From Thermodesulfovibrio sp. (GTDB lineage Bacteria; Nitrospirota; Thermodesulfovibrionia; Thermodesulfovibrionales; JdFR-85), in the NCBI GenBank assembly GCA_027016675.1, contig JALUSH010000043.1, forward strand, positions 1 through 5,787: DNA of 5,787 nt, in the 5' to 3' direction. The position numbers and the translations under genes were made by a program. Below, piece after piece: positions 1 to 5,502 of this stretch. Numbering within the stretch: the stretch's first letter is position 1; every line of letters starts with the position of its first letter. The notes below the pieces were generated by a model. The model did not search any database. It was not told the origin of the DNA and saw nothing but the letters and a program-made list of their open reading frames with translations.

Positions 1-1200
1 CATCCTGCTCACTATCCATCGGAAGATAAGGATATGGATCATGGTAATTGTCAAAACCACCATGACCTCCTTCCACGGAGGTATGATATGATGGAGATGC
101 TCAGGCAGTTGCCAGTTGAAGGCAACAATTGAAACATTTAATCTGTTTACAAGAATACCGAGTATCGAATAGAAGGCACCAATTCTGACTATCGTGGCAT
201 TGCTCAGTTTTACACCCCAGGTAATGATAAAGGCAGGCAAAAGCACAAAGCCCAGGATTTCGACAAGAAACCACTTTCCATAACCTGTATTTAAAAGTGC
301 CCAGTTATCATCATGAGCAACTCCAACAAGCTTTAAAGCAAAATACACAAACATACCTACGGCTGCTCCCTTTCCAAGCCCTACAGTTAATCTGTCAAGG
401 TTATCAAGAAAATAGTTATCCGCACTATGTCTTAAAAAGCGAGCGCAAAGTGCACTAACAGCAATAACCATTACAAGTGCAGCATATATACTGGATGCAA
501 GGAAAAGGTGGGGTATATAAGATGAATACCAGAGGGGATGCAATTTACCAGGGGCAAGAAGGAAAAGGGCTCCAAGAGCTGACTGGTGGAGTGTGGAGAG
601 TATAATACCTGCAATGGTCATGGCTATGGTAATCATGGTAGCCCATTTGCGCACTCTTCTTGATTTCAACCACTCAAGTATGGCAGGGCTGAACTCCAGG
701 AACTGTACTGTCAGATATGTGGCAACATGCCAGGCAACCAGAAAAAGTACAGATGCTGTTCCAAAGCCGACAAACATGGGATAATAGATCCTCCATGGTC
801 TTCCAAGGTCAATAAGAAGATAAACAACAGCAAAGAAATAGCCCATAAAGCCTGTGAGCACACCAAGTCTCACAAGAGGTTTATAGTCTTTGAATCCAAA
901 TATATAATAGGCTGTAGCCATTACAAAACCCGTAGCTGAAAGAGGAACACCTCCAAAGAGTCCCCATCCAAGGAACAGACCCCAGGGATAGTCATTGGAG
1001 GCATGGGTAACCTCTACCAACCCATGCATGAATCTCAGGGCAATAATTGGAATGCCTATACTTAATATTACTGCTGCCAGTATATTAAAAGGCGTAATCA
1101 GGCTCCTGACATACTCAGGCCAGCTCATACCCATCAGGAGCTTATCAAGAAACCAGGAACGAAAACTCTCGGGTCTTTCAAGGGTCTCGTTATGATTCAT
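1..1200 (-). CDS. HybB/NrfD-family integral membrane quinone-interacting subunit (partial, C-terminus off the left edge)
   Basis: The frame is open for exactly 400 codons from ATG at 1200 to the window edge with no stop. The translation has about ten hydrophobic helices (roughly residues 38-56, 74-101, 110-131, 143-169, 187-207, 228-255, 271-294, 309-330, 336-356, 378-398), as in the ten-helix HybB/PsrC branch of the NrfD superfamily. Recognisable family stretches are DLGRPWR (131-137), STLHQSALGALFLLAPGKLH (202-221) and PLWYSS (222-227). Members of the family carry no haem themselves and pass electrons between menaquinone and a periplasmic ferredoxin-like partner. That partner is the gene just upstream. 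The start overlaps the upstream gene's end by 11 nt, and its ribosome binding site (GGAGGG, about 1204-1211) lies inside the upstream coding sequence, so translation is probably coupled. HybB proteins are about 390-400 residues, so little is likely missing. Family call is firm; the exact complex is not known. Confidence 0.9.
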   Translation of the reverse strand, partial: MNHNETLERPESFRSWFLDKLLMGMSWPEYVRSLITPFNILAAVILSIGIPIIALRFMHGLVEVTHASNDYPWGLFLGWGLFGGVPLSATGFVMATAYYIFGFKDYKPLVRLGVLTGFMGYFFAVVYLLIDLGRPWRIYYPMFVGFGTASVLFLVAWHVATYLTVQFLEFSPAILEWLKSRRVRKWATMITIAMTIAGIILSTLHQSALGALFLLAPGKLHPLWYSSYIPHLFLASSIYAALVMVIAVSALCARFLRHSADNYFLDNLDRLTVGLGKGAAVGMFVYFALKLVGVAHDDNWALLNTGYGKWFLVEILGFVLLPAFIITWGVKLSNATIVRIGAFYSILGILVNRLNVSIVAFNWQLPEHLHHIIPPWKEVMVVLTITMIHILIFRWIVSRM

Positions 1201-2149
1201 CTTTACCCTCCTTCCTGTTAGATTCTTCTTTATTGGTATTAGACCTGTGTTTTACTGCTACATAAGCCATCCCGAAGAGCGCAGGCCAGACAGTGAATAC
1301 CACAGGCACTGCTGACAGAAAGCCCTTAACCTGGGTAATCAGTGGCACCTCGGGCAAATCTGTCGGTAATCCCACCTCTTCAAAAGGCACGCCTGATATA
1401 TATAACCAGCTTGTACCACCAACCTCATGTTCTCCATAGATATGATCTATATACCGTGATGGATTTCTTAAAATCTTTTTCCTTGCAAGCCTTATCAGAT
1501 CCTCGCGTCTTCCAAAGGTAAGGGTACCTGTAGGACAGGCCTCAGCACATGCAGGAATCTTGTTATTCTTGATCCTGGGATAACAGAAGATACACTTCAT
1601 AATCCGGGGTTGAAAGGCACTCTCATAATCATAGGCTGGAACATAGAAAGGACAGGCGATCATGCAGTATCGACAACCAAAACACTTATCCACATTATAC
1701 AATACAGCACCTTCAGGTGTTTTTGTATATGCATGAATTGGACAGGCAGAGAAACAGGCAGGCTCATTACAATGATTACACTGAATCTTTCTGTAGACCG
1801 GGCCTCCCTTATAACCTTCTATATCATAACGATTTACCACTGTATATGCCTTTGCTGTTGGCCTGCGCAATTCTTCAAAAACAGTAGCATCGTCAAAGGG
1901 CAGATCAGGTTTGGGCAGGTTATTTACCCTGTTGCATGCCCTCTCACAACTCCTGCAACCAACACACATGGTCAGATCAACCAGCATGCCGTAGCTATTT
2001 CTATATCCCTTGATCTGTTTGTAACCTGAGACTGCACTGCTGGTTCCCAGAATAAGTGCCCCAGTTGTAATAGATACGGTCTTCAGGAAATCTCTTCTAC
2101 TAACGGGTTCTTTAAGAATCTGGTCTTTTTCTTTTTTCTCCTTACTCAT
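1190..2149 (-). CDS. Tat-exported HybA-like 4x[4Fe-4S] ferredoxin subunit with C-terminal membrane anchor
   Basis: The 319-residue protein begins with a twin-arginine signal (SRRDFLK, residues 17-23, then a hydrophobic stretch to about 41), so it should fold in the cytoplasm and be exported to the periplasm. Sixteen cysteines form four complete cluster-binding sets: C62/65/68/72, C124/127/132/136, C156/159/162/166 and C186/189/201/205. The last set has the long C-x2-C-x11-C-x3-C spacing typical of DmsB/HybA/PsrB-type subunits. A hydrophobic segment at about 277-298 followed by a charged tail suggests a C-terminal anchor, as in HybA of hydrogenase 2. Established role of the family: an electron wire between a periplasmic partner and an NrfD/HybB membrane subunit, encoded here directly downstream. 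The start is ATG with AGGAGGG about 6 nt upstream, and the gene lies 13 nt after the cytochrome gene. No catalytic subunit is seen beside it, so its periplasmic partner is most simply the upstream cytochrome (inference). Confidence 0.92.
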   Translation of the reverse strand: MSKEKKEKDQILKEPVSRRDFLKTVSITTGALILGTSSAVSGYKQIKGYRNSYGMLVDLTMCVGCRSCERACNRVNNLPKPDLPFDDATVFEELRRPTAKAYTVVNRYDIEGYKGGPVYRKIQCNHCNEPACFSACPIHAYTKTPEGAVLYNVDKCFGCRYCMIACPFYVPAYDYESAFQPRIMKCIFCYPRIKNNKIPACAEACPTGTLTFGRREDLIRLARKKILRNPSRYIDHIYGEHEVGGTSWLYISGVPFEEVGLPTDLPEVPLITQVKGFLSAVPVVFTVWPALFGMAYVAVKHRSNTNKEESNRKEGKDES

Positions 2150-2162
2150 TGAAGACCCTCCT

Positions 2163-2606
2163 TTATTCAGATTTTATTTTTCTTGCATGACAGATCTGTG
2201 TACATCCCTTTGGGTCCTCACCAATCATTCCCATTCCTTTATGACACTGAAAACACTTCCTGTGATAGGCAACCTTGAGGCCTGGTATTTCAGGACTTGA
2301 AGGATCATAAGTTCCATGACAGCTATCACAACTCATAAAGGTACCTGAAAGTGATTGTTTAAAAATGGTCTCATCCACTCCATGACAATTCTTGCATGCA
2401 TCTGCATTATTGGGATGTTCATGGTGACATGTTACACAGCGTTCAGCAATCATGCTGTGAGTAGCATGATCAAACCTGACAGGTTCATAGATATTAGAAA
2501 TACTATCAAGCATCGTTATTTCGGGAATCTTTAAACCTGATGCAAGGACAACCATATTAGCCACAGCAACAATTACGATTACCACAAAAATTATAGATCT
2601 CCTCAT
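2163..2606 (-). CDS. Small multihaem cytochrome c (five haem-attachment motifs), membrane-anchored or periplasmic
   Basis: The product is 147 residues if it starts at ATG 2606. An N-terminal MRR and hydrophobic stretch (5-22, ending VVLA-SG) is a Sec signal peptide or uncleaved anchor. Haem motifs are CVTCH (57-61), CKNCH (71-75), CDSCH (93-97), CFQCH (118-122) and CTQICH (135-140). The last is CX3CH, a rare spacing. Besides the five proximal histidines there are exactly five others (H47, H50, H62, H64, H115), enough for five bis-histidine haems. The FDHATH...CVTCHH arrangement is characteristic of the cytochrome c3/c7 class. Start choice: TTG 2612 and GTG 2609 are in frame, but AGGAGG at 2615-2620 lies 8 nt from ATG 2606, 5 nt from GTG and only 2 nt from TTG. 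It sits directly upstream of the ferredoxin and NrfD-like genes, as cytochrome subunits do in Qrc and Cbc-like clusters, and probably gives or takes electrons at the periplasmic face. Whether the CX3CH site carries haem cannot be decided from sequence. Confidence 0.9.
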   Translation of the reverse strand: MRRSIIFVVIVIVAVANMVVLASGLKIPEITMLDSISNIYEPVRFDHATHSMIAERCVTCHHEHPNNADACKNCHGVDETIFKQSLSGTFMSCDSCHGTYDPSSPEIPGLKVAYHRKCFQCHKGMGMIGEDPKGCTQICHARKIKSE

Positions 2607-2614
2607 CACCAAAA

Positions 2615-2620
2615 CCTCCT
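2615..2620 (-). promoter_or_regulatory. Ribosome binding site deciding the cytochrome start
   Basis: The minus strand reads AAGGAGG followed by TTTTGGTG and ATG. The three overlapping in-frame start options (TTG, GTG, ATG) are 2, 5 and 8 nt away. The 8-nt spacing to ATG 2606 is the most normal, so the shorter protein is preferred. Confidence 0.7.
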
Positions 2621-2629
2621 TTTGGGTAT

Positions 2630-2674
2630 AAGGTCACCACAGAGGATTCTGTACTCTCCGCCTGTGATGACCTT
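2630..2674 (-). other. Intercistronic RNA hairpin between the 135-aa gene and the cytochrome gene
   Basis: On the minus strand the arm AAGGTCATCACAG (2674-2662) pairs with CTGTGGTGACCTT (2642-2630), giving 13 consecutive base pairs with one U-G wobble and a 19-nt loop. The wobble pairs only in the minus-strand RNA (it is an A/C mismatch in the other strand), which fits a structure acting in the operon transcript. It starts 5 nt after the TAG stop of the 135-aa gene and ends about 9 nt before the cytochrome Shine-Dalgarno. There is no U-run after the 3' arm, so it is not a standard intrinsic terminator. It may be an mRNA processing or stabilising element that sets different expression levels upstream and downstream, or an element affecting cytochrome translation. 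Pairing is seen; function is inference. Confidence 0.6.
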
Positions 2675-2679
2675 TGCTT

Positions 2680-3087
2680 CTATCTCTTTTCCTTGGTATC
2701 ATCTTCAGCCTTCTTCTCCTTCTTGCCTCTGCGTCCTGCAAAATATGCCTCCATGGGCCTCCATCCAAGTGTAGAACTTACACCTGCAAGATTCAACAAA
2801 CCACCTATGGCTGCATAGGCTATGGCAAAAAAGAACCCCACTGGTAACATTACAACATAAGCAAGCCCTATAAATGGTGCTACCATTACCTTGCCCATGG
2901 TTTTTAAAACCTGTTTTACCCCTGTCTGTCTGATATAGGCAATGTCCTCCTTCAATGCTTTCCTCAGTCCATGAAAAGGCTCGGGCTGCAGTAACTCCCA
3001 GAAGATTATAAATGCACCAATTGAAGCAATCGCTATCAGATATTCCATACTCTTAATGTGGGTTATGAAGTCTACAAGTGTGTTCAT
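2680..3087 (-). CDS. Small membrane protein with C-terminal GWRPxExYxxGR motif, paralogue of the upstream gene product
   Basis: I do not recognise a named family for this 135-residue protein. It has an N-terminal hydrophobic helix (about 14-33), a charged linker (35-65), a second hydrophobic region of one long or two short helices (about 67-103), then GWRPMEAYFAGRRGKK (108-123) and a highly charged Lys/Glu-rich tail. From residue 66 onward it aligns with the protein encoded just upstream: P71, G74, L75, Y77, V78, L81, P82, GGL 95-97, N99, G102, GWRP 108-111, E113, Y115 and GR 118-119 all match, with one 4-residue gap. The basic tail suggests a cytoplasmic C-terminus under the positive-inside rule. 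ATG 3087 has AAAGGAGG 9 nt upstream. Being the second gene of the operon that encodes the cytochrome, ferredoxin and NrfD-like subunits suggests an accessory or assembly role for that complex; this is inference by position only. Confidence 0.85.
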   Translation of the reverse strand: MNTLVDFITHIKSMEYLIAIASIGAFIIFWELLQPEPFHGLRKALKEDIAYIRQTGVKQVLKTMGKVMVAPFIGLAYVVMLPVGFFFAIAYAAIGGLLNLAGVSSTLGWRPMEAYFAGRRGKKEKKAEDDTKEKR

Positions 3088-3128
3088 CTTTCCTTACCTC
3101 CTTTCTTTCAGGATTTTAGTCAAACAGA

Positions 3129-3377
3129 TTATTTCTTCTTTTTGCCCTTTCTCTTTCTGCCAAGCAGATACGACTCTGTCGGTCTCCATCCATAGGAGAT
3201 GCTCTTGCCAACCACGTTTATAAGCCCTCCTATAAGTCTTTCACTTACCAATCCAACAAATGTGATCACTGCTATGAAGGGAAGTGCTATAACATACACA
3301 AGTCCAACCACAGGAGAGACCAGTAGCATCAAAAGCTTCTTAAGTCTGTTGCTTTTCCTCTCTTCTGACATCTTCAT
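3129..3377 (-). CDS. Very small Lys-tailed membrane protein with GWRPxExYxxGR motif; first gene of the electron-transfer operon
   Basis: This product of about 82 residues is not recognised as a named family. It has a short basic N-terminus (SEERKSNRLKK), a hydrophobic region at about 16-44, a second weaker one at about 47-58, then SYGWRPTESYLLGRKRKG and a run of lysines at the very C-terminus. It is a shorter paralogue of the next gene's product, lacking that protein's N-terminal helix and linker (about 60 residues). Start uncertainty: GTG 3380, ATG 3377 and ATG 3371 are all in frame. GGAG at 3387-3390 lies 6, 9 and 15 nt from them, so ATG 3377 or GTG 3380 is preferred, although a GGGGTGA stretch could also serve ATG 3371. 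It lies about 20 nt below a promoter candidate and 41 nt before the 135-aa gene. Small size, conserved polar C-terminal motif and basic tail suggest a membrane adaptor binding a cytosolic or lipid-facing partner (inference). Confidence 0.82.
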   Translation of the reverse strand: MKMSEERKSNRLKKLLMLLVSPVVGLVYVIALPFIAVITFVGLVSERLIGGLINVVGKSISYGWRPTESYLLGRKRKGKKKK

Positions 3378-3403
3378 CACCCCTTTCTCCTTTTCTTAAC
3401 TGC

Positions 3404-3432
3404 ATTGTATCAAAGAAAAAGAAGAGGTACAA
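3404..3432 (-). promoter_or_regulatory. Extended -10 sigma70-type promoter of the five-gene electron-transfer operon
   Basis: Minus strand: TTGTAC (3432-3427), 17-nt spacer, TACAAT (3409-3404) with TGA directly before it (3412-3410), giving an extended -10. The -10 has one mismatch to TATAAT, and the -35 matches only the TTG of TTGACA. Expected transcription start is near 3397, leaving a leader of about 20 nt that contains the first gene's Shine-Dalgarno. Sequence match only, with no transcript evidence. Confidence 0.55.
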
Positions 3433-3447
3433 TTGGAAGAACTTCTT

Positions 3448-3473
3448 AAAAGGAATAGGAATTTTATCCTATT
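3448..3473 (-). terminator. Weak stem-loop after the M56/anchored-protein unit
   Basis: A perfect 7-bp inverted repeat AATAGGA (3454-3460) / TCCTATT (3467-3473) surrounds a 6-nt AT-only loop. On the minus strand it is followed by CC and four Ts (3451-3448). It lies about 32 nt after the stop of the 175-residue gene and upstream of the next operon's promoter, so it is positioned as a terminator. The stem is short and AT-rich and the U-run is short, so termination would be inefficient. On the plus strand five Ts follow the stem, but no plus-strand gene ends there. An operator role is an alternative. Confidence 0.3.
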
Positions 3474-3504
3474 TTTGAGAGGAAATTCTCTGAAAGGAGA
3501 ATGA

Positions 3505-4032
3505 TTATTGAATCATGCTTTCTGCTATCTTGAGAAGCTCAAAGGGCGGGGACTTAAGGATAACTATAATGTTGTATTTCTCCACCTTCAGCGTAAGCCT
3601 GCTGCAGGTGGAGCCATCACTACATAAGCCCACCTCAAGATTACCAGGGGTGTTATTTATAGTATATTTTGCTTTCTCTTTTATTTCAACAAGATCCATC
3701 TCTTTTCTTTTATAGTAGTTCTTGCCTTCTGTCTGAATAACTACAAGGACTATCTCGTTGGTTAGTTTATCCTTGAACTCTGAAATTATAGTAATATAAG
3801 GCCTTTTTTGAGCTATTATATGCTCTGGCGGCCAGAGTATATTCTCTGGAAAATATTTTGGCCTGATGATTTTACTGATTTTAAGATCCCGACGAACCTC
3901 TTCATAGCTACTGAACTGCCTGATATAGTCTTTCTGGAAATTTACCGGCAGCCAGTTCAATACCTTTAGTACCACGATTACAACTATCAGAACAGCAATA
4001 AAATAGATAAAGCTTTTAATTTTCTGTAACAT
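3505..4032 (-). CDS. Unknown protein with single N-terminal membrane anchor, partner of the M56-like peptidase
   Basis: I do not recognise a family for this 175-residue protein. Residues about 8-26 are one strongly hydrophobic helix preceded by lysines (MLQKIKSF), which predicts a signal anchor with the rest outside the cytoplasm. The remainder alternates hydrophobic and polar residues in several strand-like segments (79-86, 93-101, 121-127, 145-151, 153-160), suggesting a small beta-rich domain. Two cysteines six residues apart (C137, C143) could form a disulfide. The pattern loosely recalls anti-sigma-associated DUF4367-type domains, but I cannot confirm that. ATG 4032 has AGGA 7 nt upstream, and the start is 11 nt after the stop of the M56-like peptidase gene, so the two are almost certainly co-transcribed. 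An attractive inference is that it is a substrate or sensor partner of the peptidase. Confidence 0.8.
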   Translation of the reverse strand: MLQKIKSFIYFIAVLIVVIVVLKVLNWLPVNFQKDYIRQFSSYEEVRRDLKISKIIRPKYFPENILWPPEHIIAQKRPYITIISEFKDKLTNEIVLVVIQTEGKNYYKRKEMDLVEIKEKAKYTINNTPGNLEVGLCSDGSTCSRLTLKVEKYNIIVILKSPPFELLKIAESMIQ

Positions 4033-4043
4033 TCAAGCTTCCT

Positions 4044-5033
4044 TTATACCACATAGTAATTGATTATTACTATTGCTAAAAGTACCGCAGAGAATTTTAA
4101 CCAGAACCCTTCACCACCATTGTCATTTCCCATAACTATTCTTTCAATCCTACTTTTAATCAGCATGTTATGGCTGTATTCCTCTATACTTACAAACCCT
4201 TTCTTCTTATTATCCCTGTGTTTTTCTTCTTTAATATAAAACTTATTTAATGTATCAATAAGCACCTGCGGACTCTGAGTCCACGAAATGGCCATGTCAT
4301 CACATATCTTCTCTTCATCCTCCACGATTCTCCTGAACTCTATCAGTGTTACAGGATTATAAAACATGATAATCCGCAAAAAAAACACTATTATGAGAAG
4401 GGGCTTTCTGTTTCTCAGGATATGCGCCACTTCATGTGCCAGTGCTACCTTTAATTCATCATCAGAGAGGTCATCAATCAATCCTGTGGTAATATATATT
4501 ACAGATGCCTTTCCAGTGGTGGAATAAATAAACTGATCATTATCTTCAATAACTGAAATCTCAACATTATCTGCAGGCAACCCATATAGTGCCCTATCTA
4601 TCCTTTCCTGATACTGCACATCATGGAATTGCATCGTCTCTTCTTTATCCTCATGTTCAAAGAAATGTCTTATAATGGGGATAAATTCCTGGATCATAAA
4701 AATAATGATAGTAAAAAAAATGATTACCGCCAGAAAAACAGACAGTGGTATCCTGTCCCATAATGTAATGGTAAGCCATCTGTTAATATCAAATAAGGCC
4801 TCATACAATCTGAAAAAGGGTGAACCCCTCTCTGGATTTATCAATTGATAAATGGGGAATGATACCACTGGAAAGGCCACCACTATAAATCTTAGCTTCT
4901 GTCTTAAGGCAGGGTTTTTAATCTTCCAGAAATATATCGCAAAGTCCACAATTACGACTGCTATAAAGGCGTGGAGGAGTGATTGAAGTACATACTGCCC
5001 AGCAAAGGAGTTTAAAAGATAAAAAAGTTTCAT
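4044..5033 (-). CDS. M56/BlaR1-like membrane zinc metallopeptidase
   Basis: The 329-residue protein has the zinc-binding HExxH motif as HEVAH (200-204), within a typical helix (LSDDELKVALAHEVAHILRN, 189-208). Further on, FYNPVTLIEFRRIVEDEEKICDD (224-246) matches the NP...R...E..CD signature of M56 (BlaR1/MecR1) peptidases, with E240 or E241 a likely third zinc ligand. Hydrophobic segments at about 18-36, 49-65, 97-119, 211-228 and 311-328 make it polytopic, with the catalytic site on the cytoplasmic side if it follows BlaR1. Unlike BlaR1 it has no C-terminal penicillin-binding sensor domain; it ends just after the last helix. No BlaI-type repressor gene is beside it. The related M48 (HtpX/Ste24) family is an alternative, since the HExxH region is similar. 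ATG 5033 has only a weak AGGGA about 3-4 nt upstream. Substrate unknown; the co-transcribed anchored protein is a candidate. Confidence 0.85.
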   Translation of the reverse strand: MKLFYLLNSFAGQYVLQSLLHAFIAVVIVDFAIYFWKIKNPALRQKLRFIVVAFPVVSFPIYQLINPERGSPFFRLYEALFDINRWLTITLWDRIPLSVFLAVIIFFTIIIFMIQEFIPIIRHFFEHEDKEETMQFHDVQYQERIDRALYGLPADNVEISVIEDNDQFIYSTTGKASVIYITTGLIDDLSDDELKVALAHEVAHILRNRKPLLIIVFFLRIIMFYNPVTLIEFRRIVEDEEKICDDMAISWTQSPQVLIDTLNKFYIKEEKHRDNKKKGFVSIEEYSHNMLIKSRIERIVMGNDNGGEGFWLKFSAVLLAIVIINYYVV

Positions 5034-5077
5034 TTTCCCTGTATAATCTAAAAATTGCCTTGTTTCGTTACTTTAAT

Positions 5078-5090
5078 ATTGTATCACAAT
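5078..5090 (-). promoter_or_regulatory. Extended -10 promoter and overlapping palindrome upstream of the M56-like gene
   Basis: The minus strand reads ATTGTGATACAAT. It contains an extended -10, TGA plus TACAAT (5086-5078), about 45 nt before the peptidase start. The -35 position has no good match, as is common with extended -10 promoters. The same 13 bp form a perfect 5-3-5 palindrome (ATTGT / ACAAT), which could be an operator half-site pair, or chance in AT-rich DNA. Confidence 0.42.
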
Positions 5091-5182
5091 GTTTCCTTTG
5101 CTTTTCGATTTTATAGGAGTATGATATCCTGCATTTTCATTACTAAAAAATTTTTAAACGCAGGGTGTTGAAGAAAAATAAA

Positions 5183-5210
5183 ACAGTGGGCAGTAAGCAG
5201 GGAGCAGTAT
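5183..5210. repeat. Four-unit 7-bp degenerate tandem repeat
   Basis: Four consecutive heptamers read acagtgg, gcagtaa, gcaggga and gcagtat (plus strand), consensus GCAGTRA. It is in the 324-bp spacer between the tRNA-Leu gene and the M56-like gene (5034-5357), in which I see no credible coding sequence. Confidence 0.5.
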
Positions 5211-5211
5211 A

Positions 5212-5251
5212 TGAGTGAATGGGTTGATGGGTGGATGAGTGGATGAGGCAG
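5212..5251. repeat. Five-unit 8-bp degenerate tandem repeat
   Basis: Consecutive octamers read tgagtgaa, tgggttga, tgggtgga, tgagtgga and tgaggcag (plus strand), consensus TGRGTGGA, with the last unit diverged. It directly follows the 7-bp repeat. The purine/T strand bias and lack of an open frame point to noncoding microsatellite-like sequence. From 5252 to 5357 I see nothing definite, including no clear terminator for the tRNA transcript. Confidence 0.55.
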
Positions 5252-5357
5252 AGAGGTGGTGAAGAAGACCATATAACAATACTCAAAAGTGACAGATGGT
5301 TCATGGATGAGCTATAACATTTCCTGTGGCCCTGGACTCCTCTGACCGGGACGTGTG

Positions 5358-5445
5358 TGGTGCCGGAGGCCGGACTCGAACCGGCACGGAGCTAAGCCCC
5401 GAGGGATTTTAAGTCCCTTGCGTCTACCAATTCCGCCACTCCGGC
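5358..5445 (-). tRNA. tRNA-Leu (anticodon UAA), CCA encoded
   Basis: The minus strand folds as a complete class II tRNA. The acceptor stem is GCCGGAG (5445-5439) with CTCCGGC (5368-5362), then discriminator A (5361) and a genomically encoded CCA (5360-5358). The D-arm carries GGTAGACGC as in bacterial tRNA-Leu. The anticodon stem is AGGGA/TCCCT with loop CTTAAAA, so the anticodon TAA is at 5411-5409 and reads UUA/UUG leucine codons. There is a long variable arm (GGGGC/GCTCC) and a T-arm GCCGG-TTCGAGT-CCGGC. The long variable arm together with the TAA anticodon separates it from Ser and Tyr tRNAs. Length is 88 nt including CCA. Confidence 0.97.
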
Positions 5446-5502
5446 AGAGGGACATGTTCATTGTTTATGCTTATTTTTCAAGAAGTTTCTACAATATGCT
5501 AA

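Noticed and set aside
593..1195. Plus-strand frames of 63-70 codons
   Set aside because: They lie antisense to the NrfD-like gene, lack ribosome binding sites, and the opposite strand has a 400-codon frame with clear family motifs.
1610..2029. Plus-strand 139-codon frame rich in Ile, Thr and Cys
   Set aside because: It is antisense to the ferredoxin gene. Its composition mirrors the cysteine and glycine codons of the real gene and it shows no domain.
1..2606. DsrJ-DsrO-DsrP assignment for the cytochrome, ferredoxin and NrfD-like genes
   Set aside because: The order is similar, but DsrJ is a trihaem protein while this one has five motifs. DsrM and DsrK are not upstream, and the membrane protein looks closer to HybB.
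3199..3715. Two plus-strand 66-codon frames
   Set aside because: Both are shadows of the small membrane protein and the anchored protein on the minus strand, without start signals of their own.
5162..5260. CRISPR array
   Set aside because: The repeats are 7-8 bp, contiguous and degenerate, with no spacers and no cas genes.
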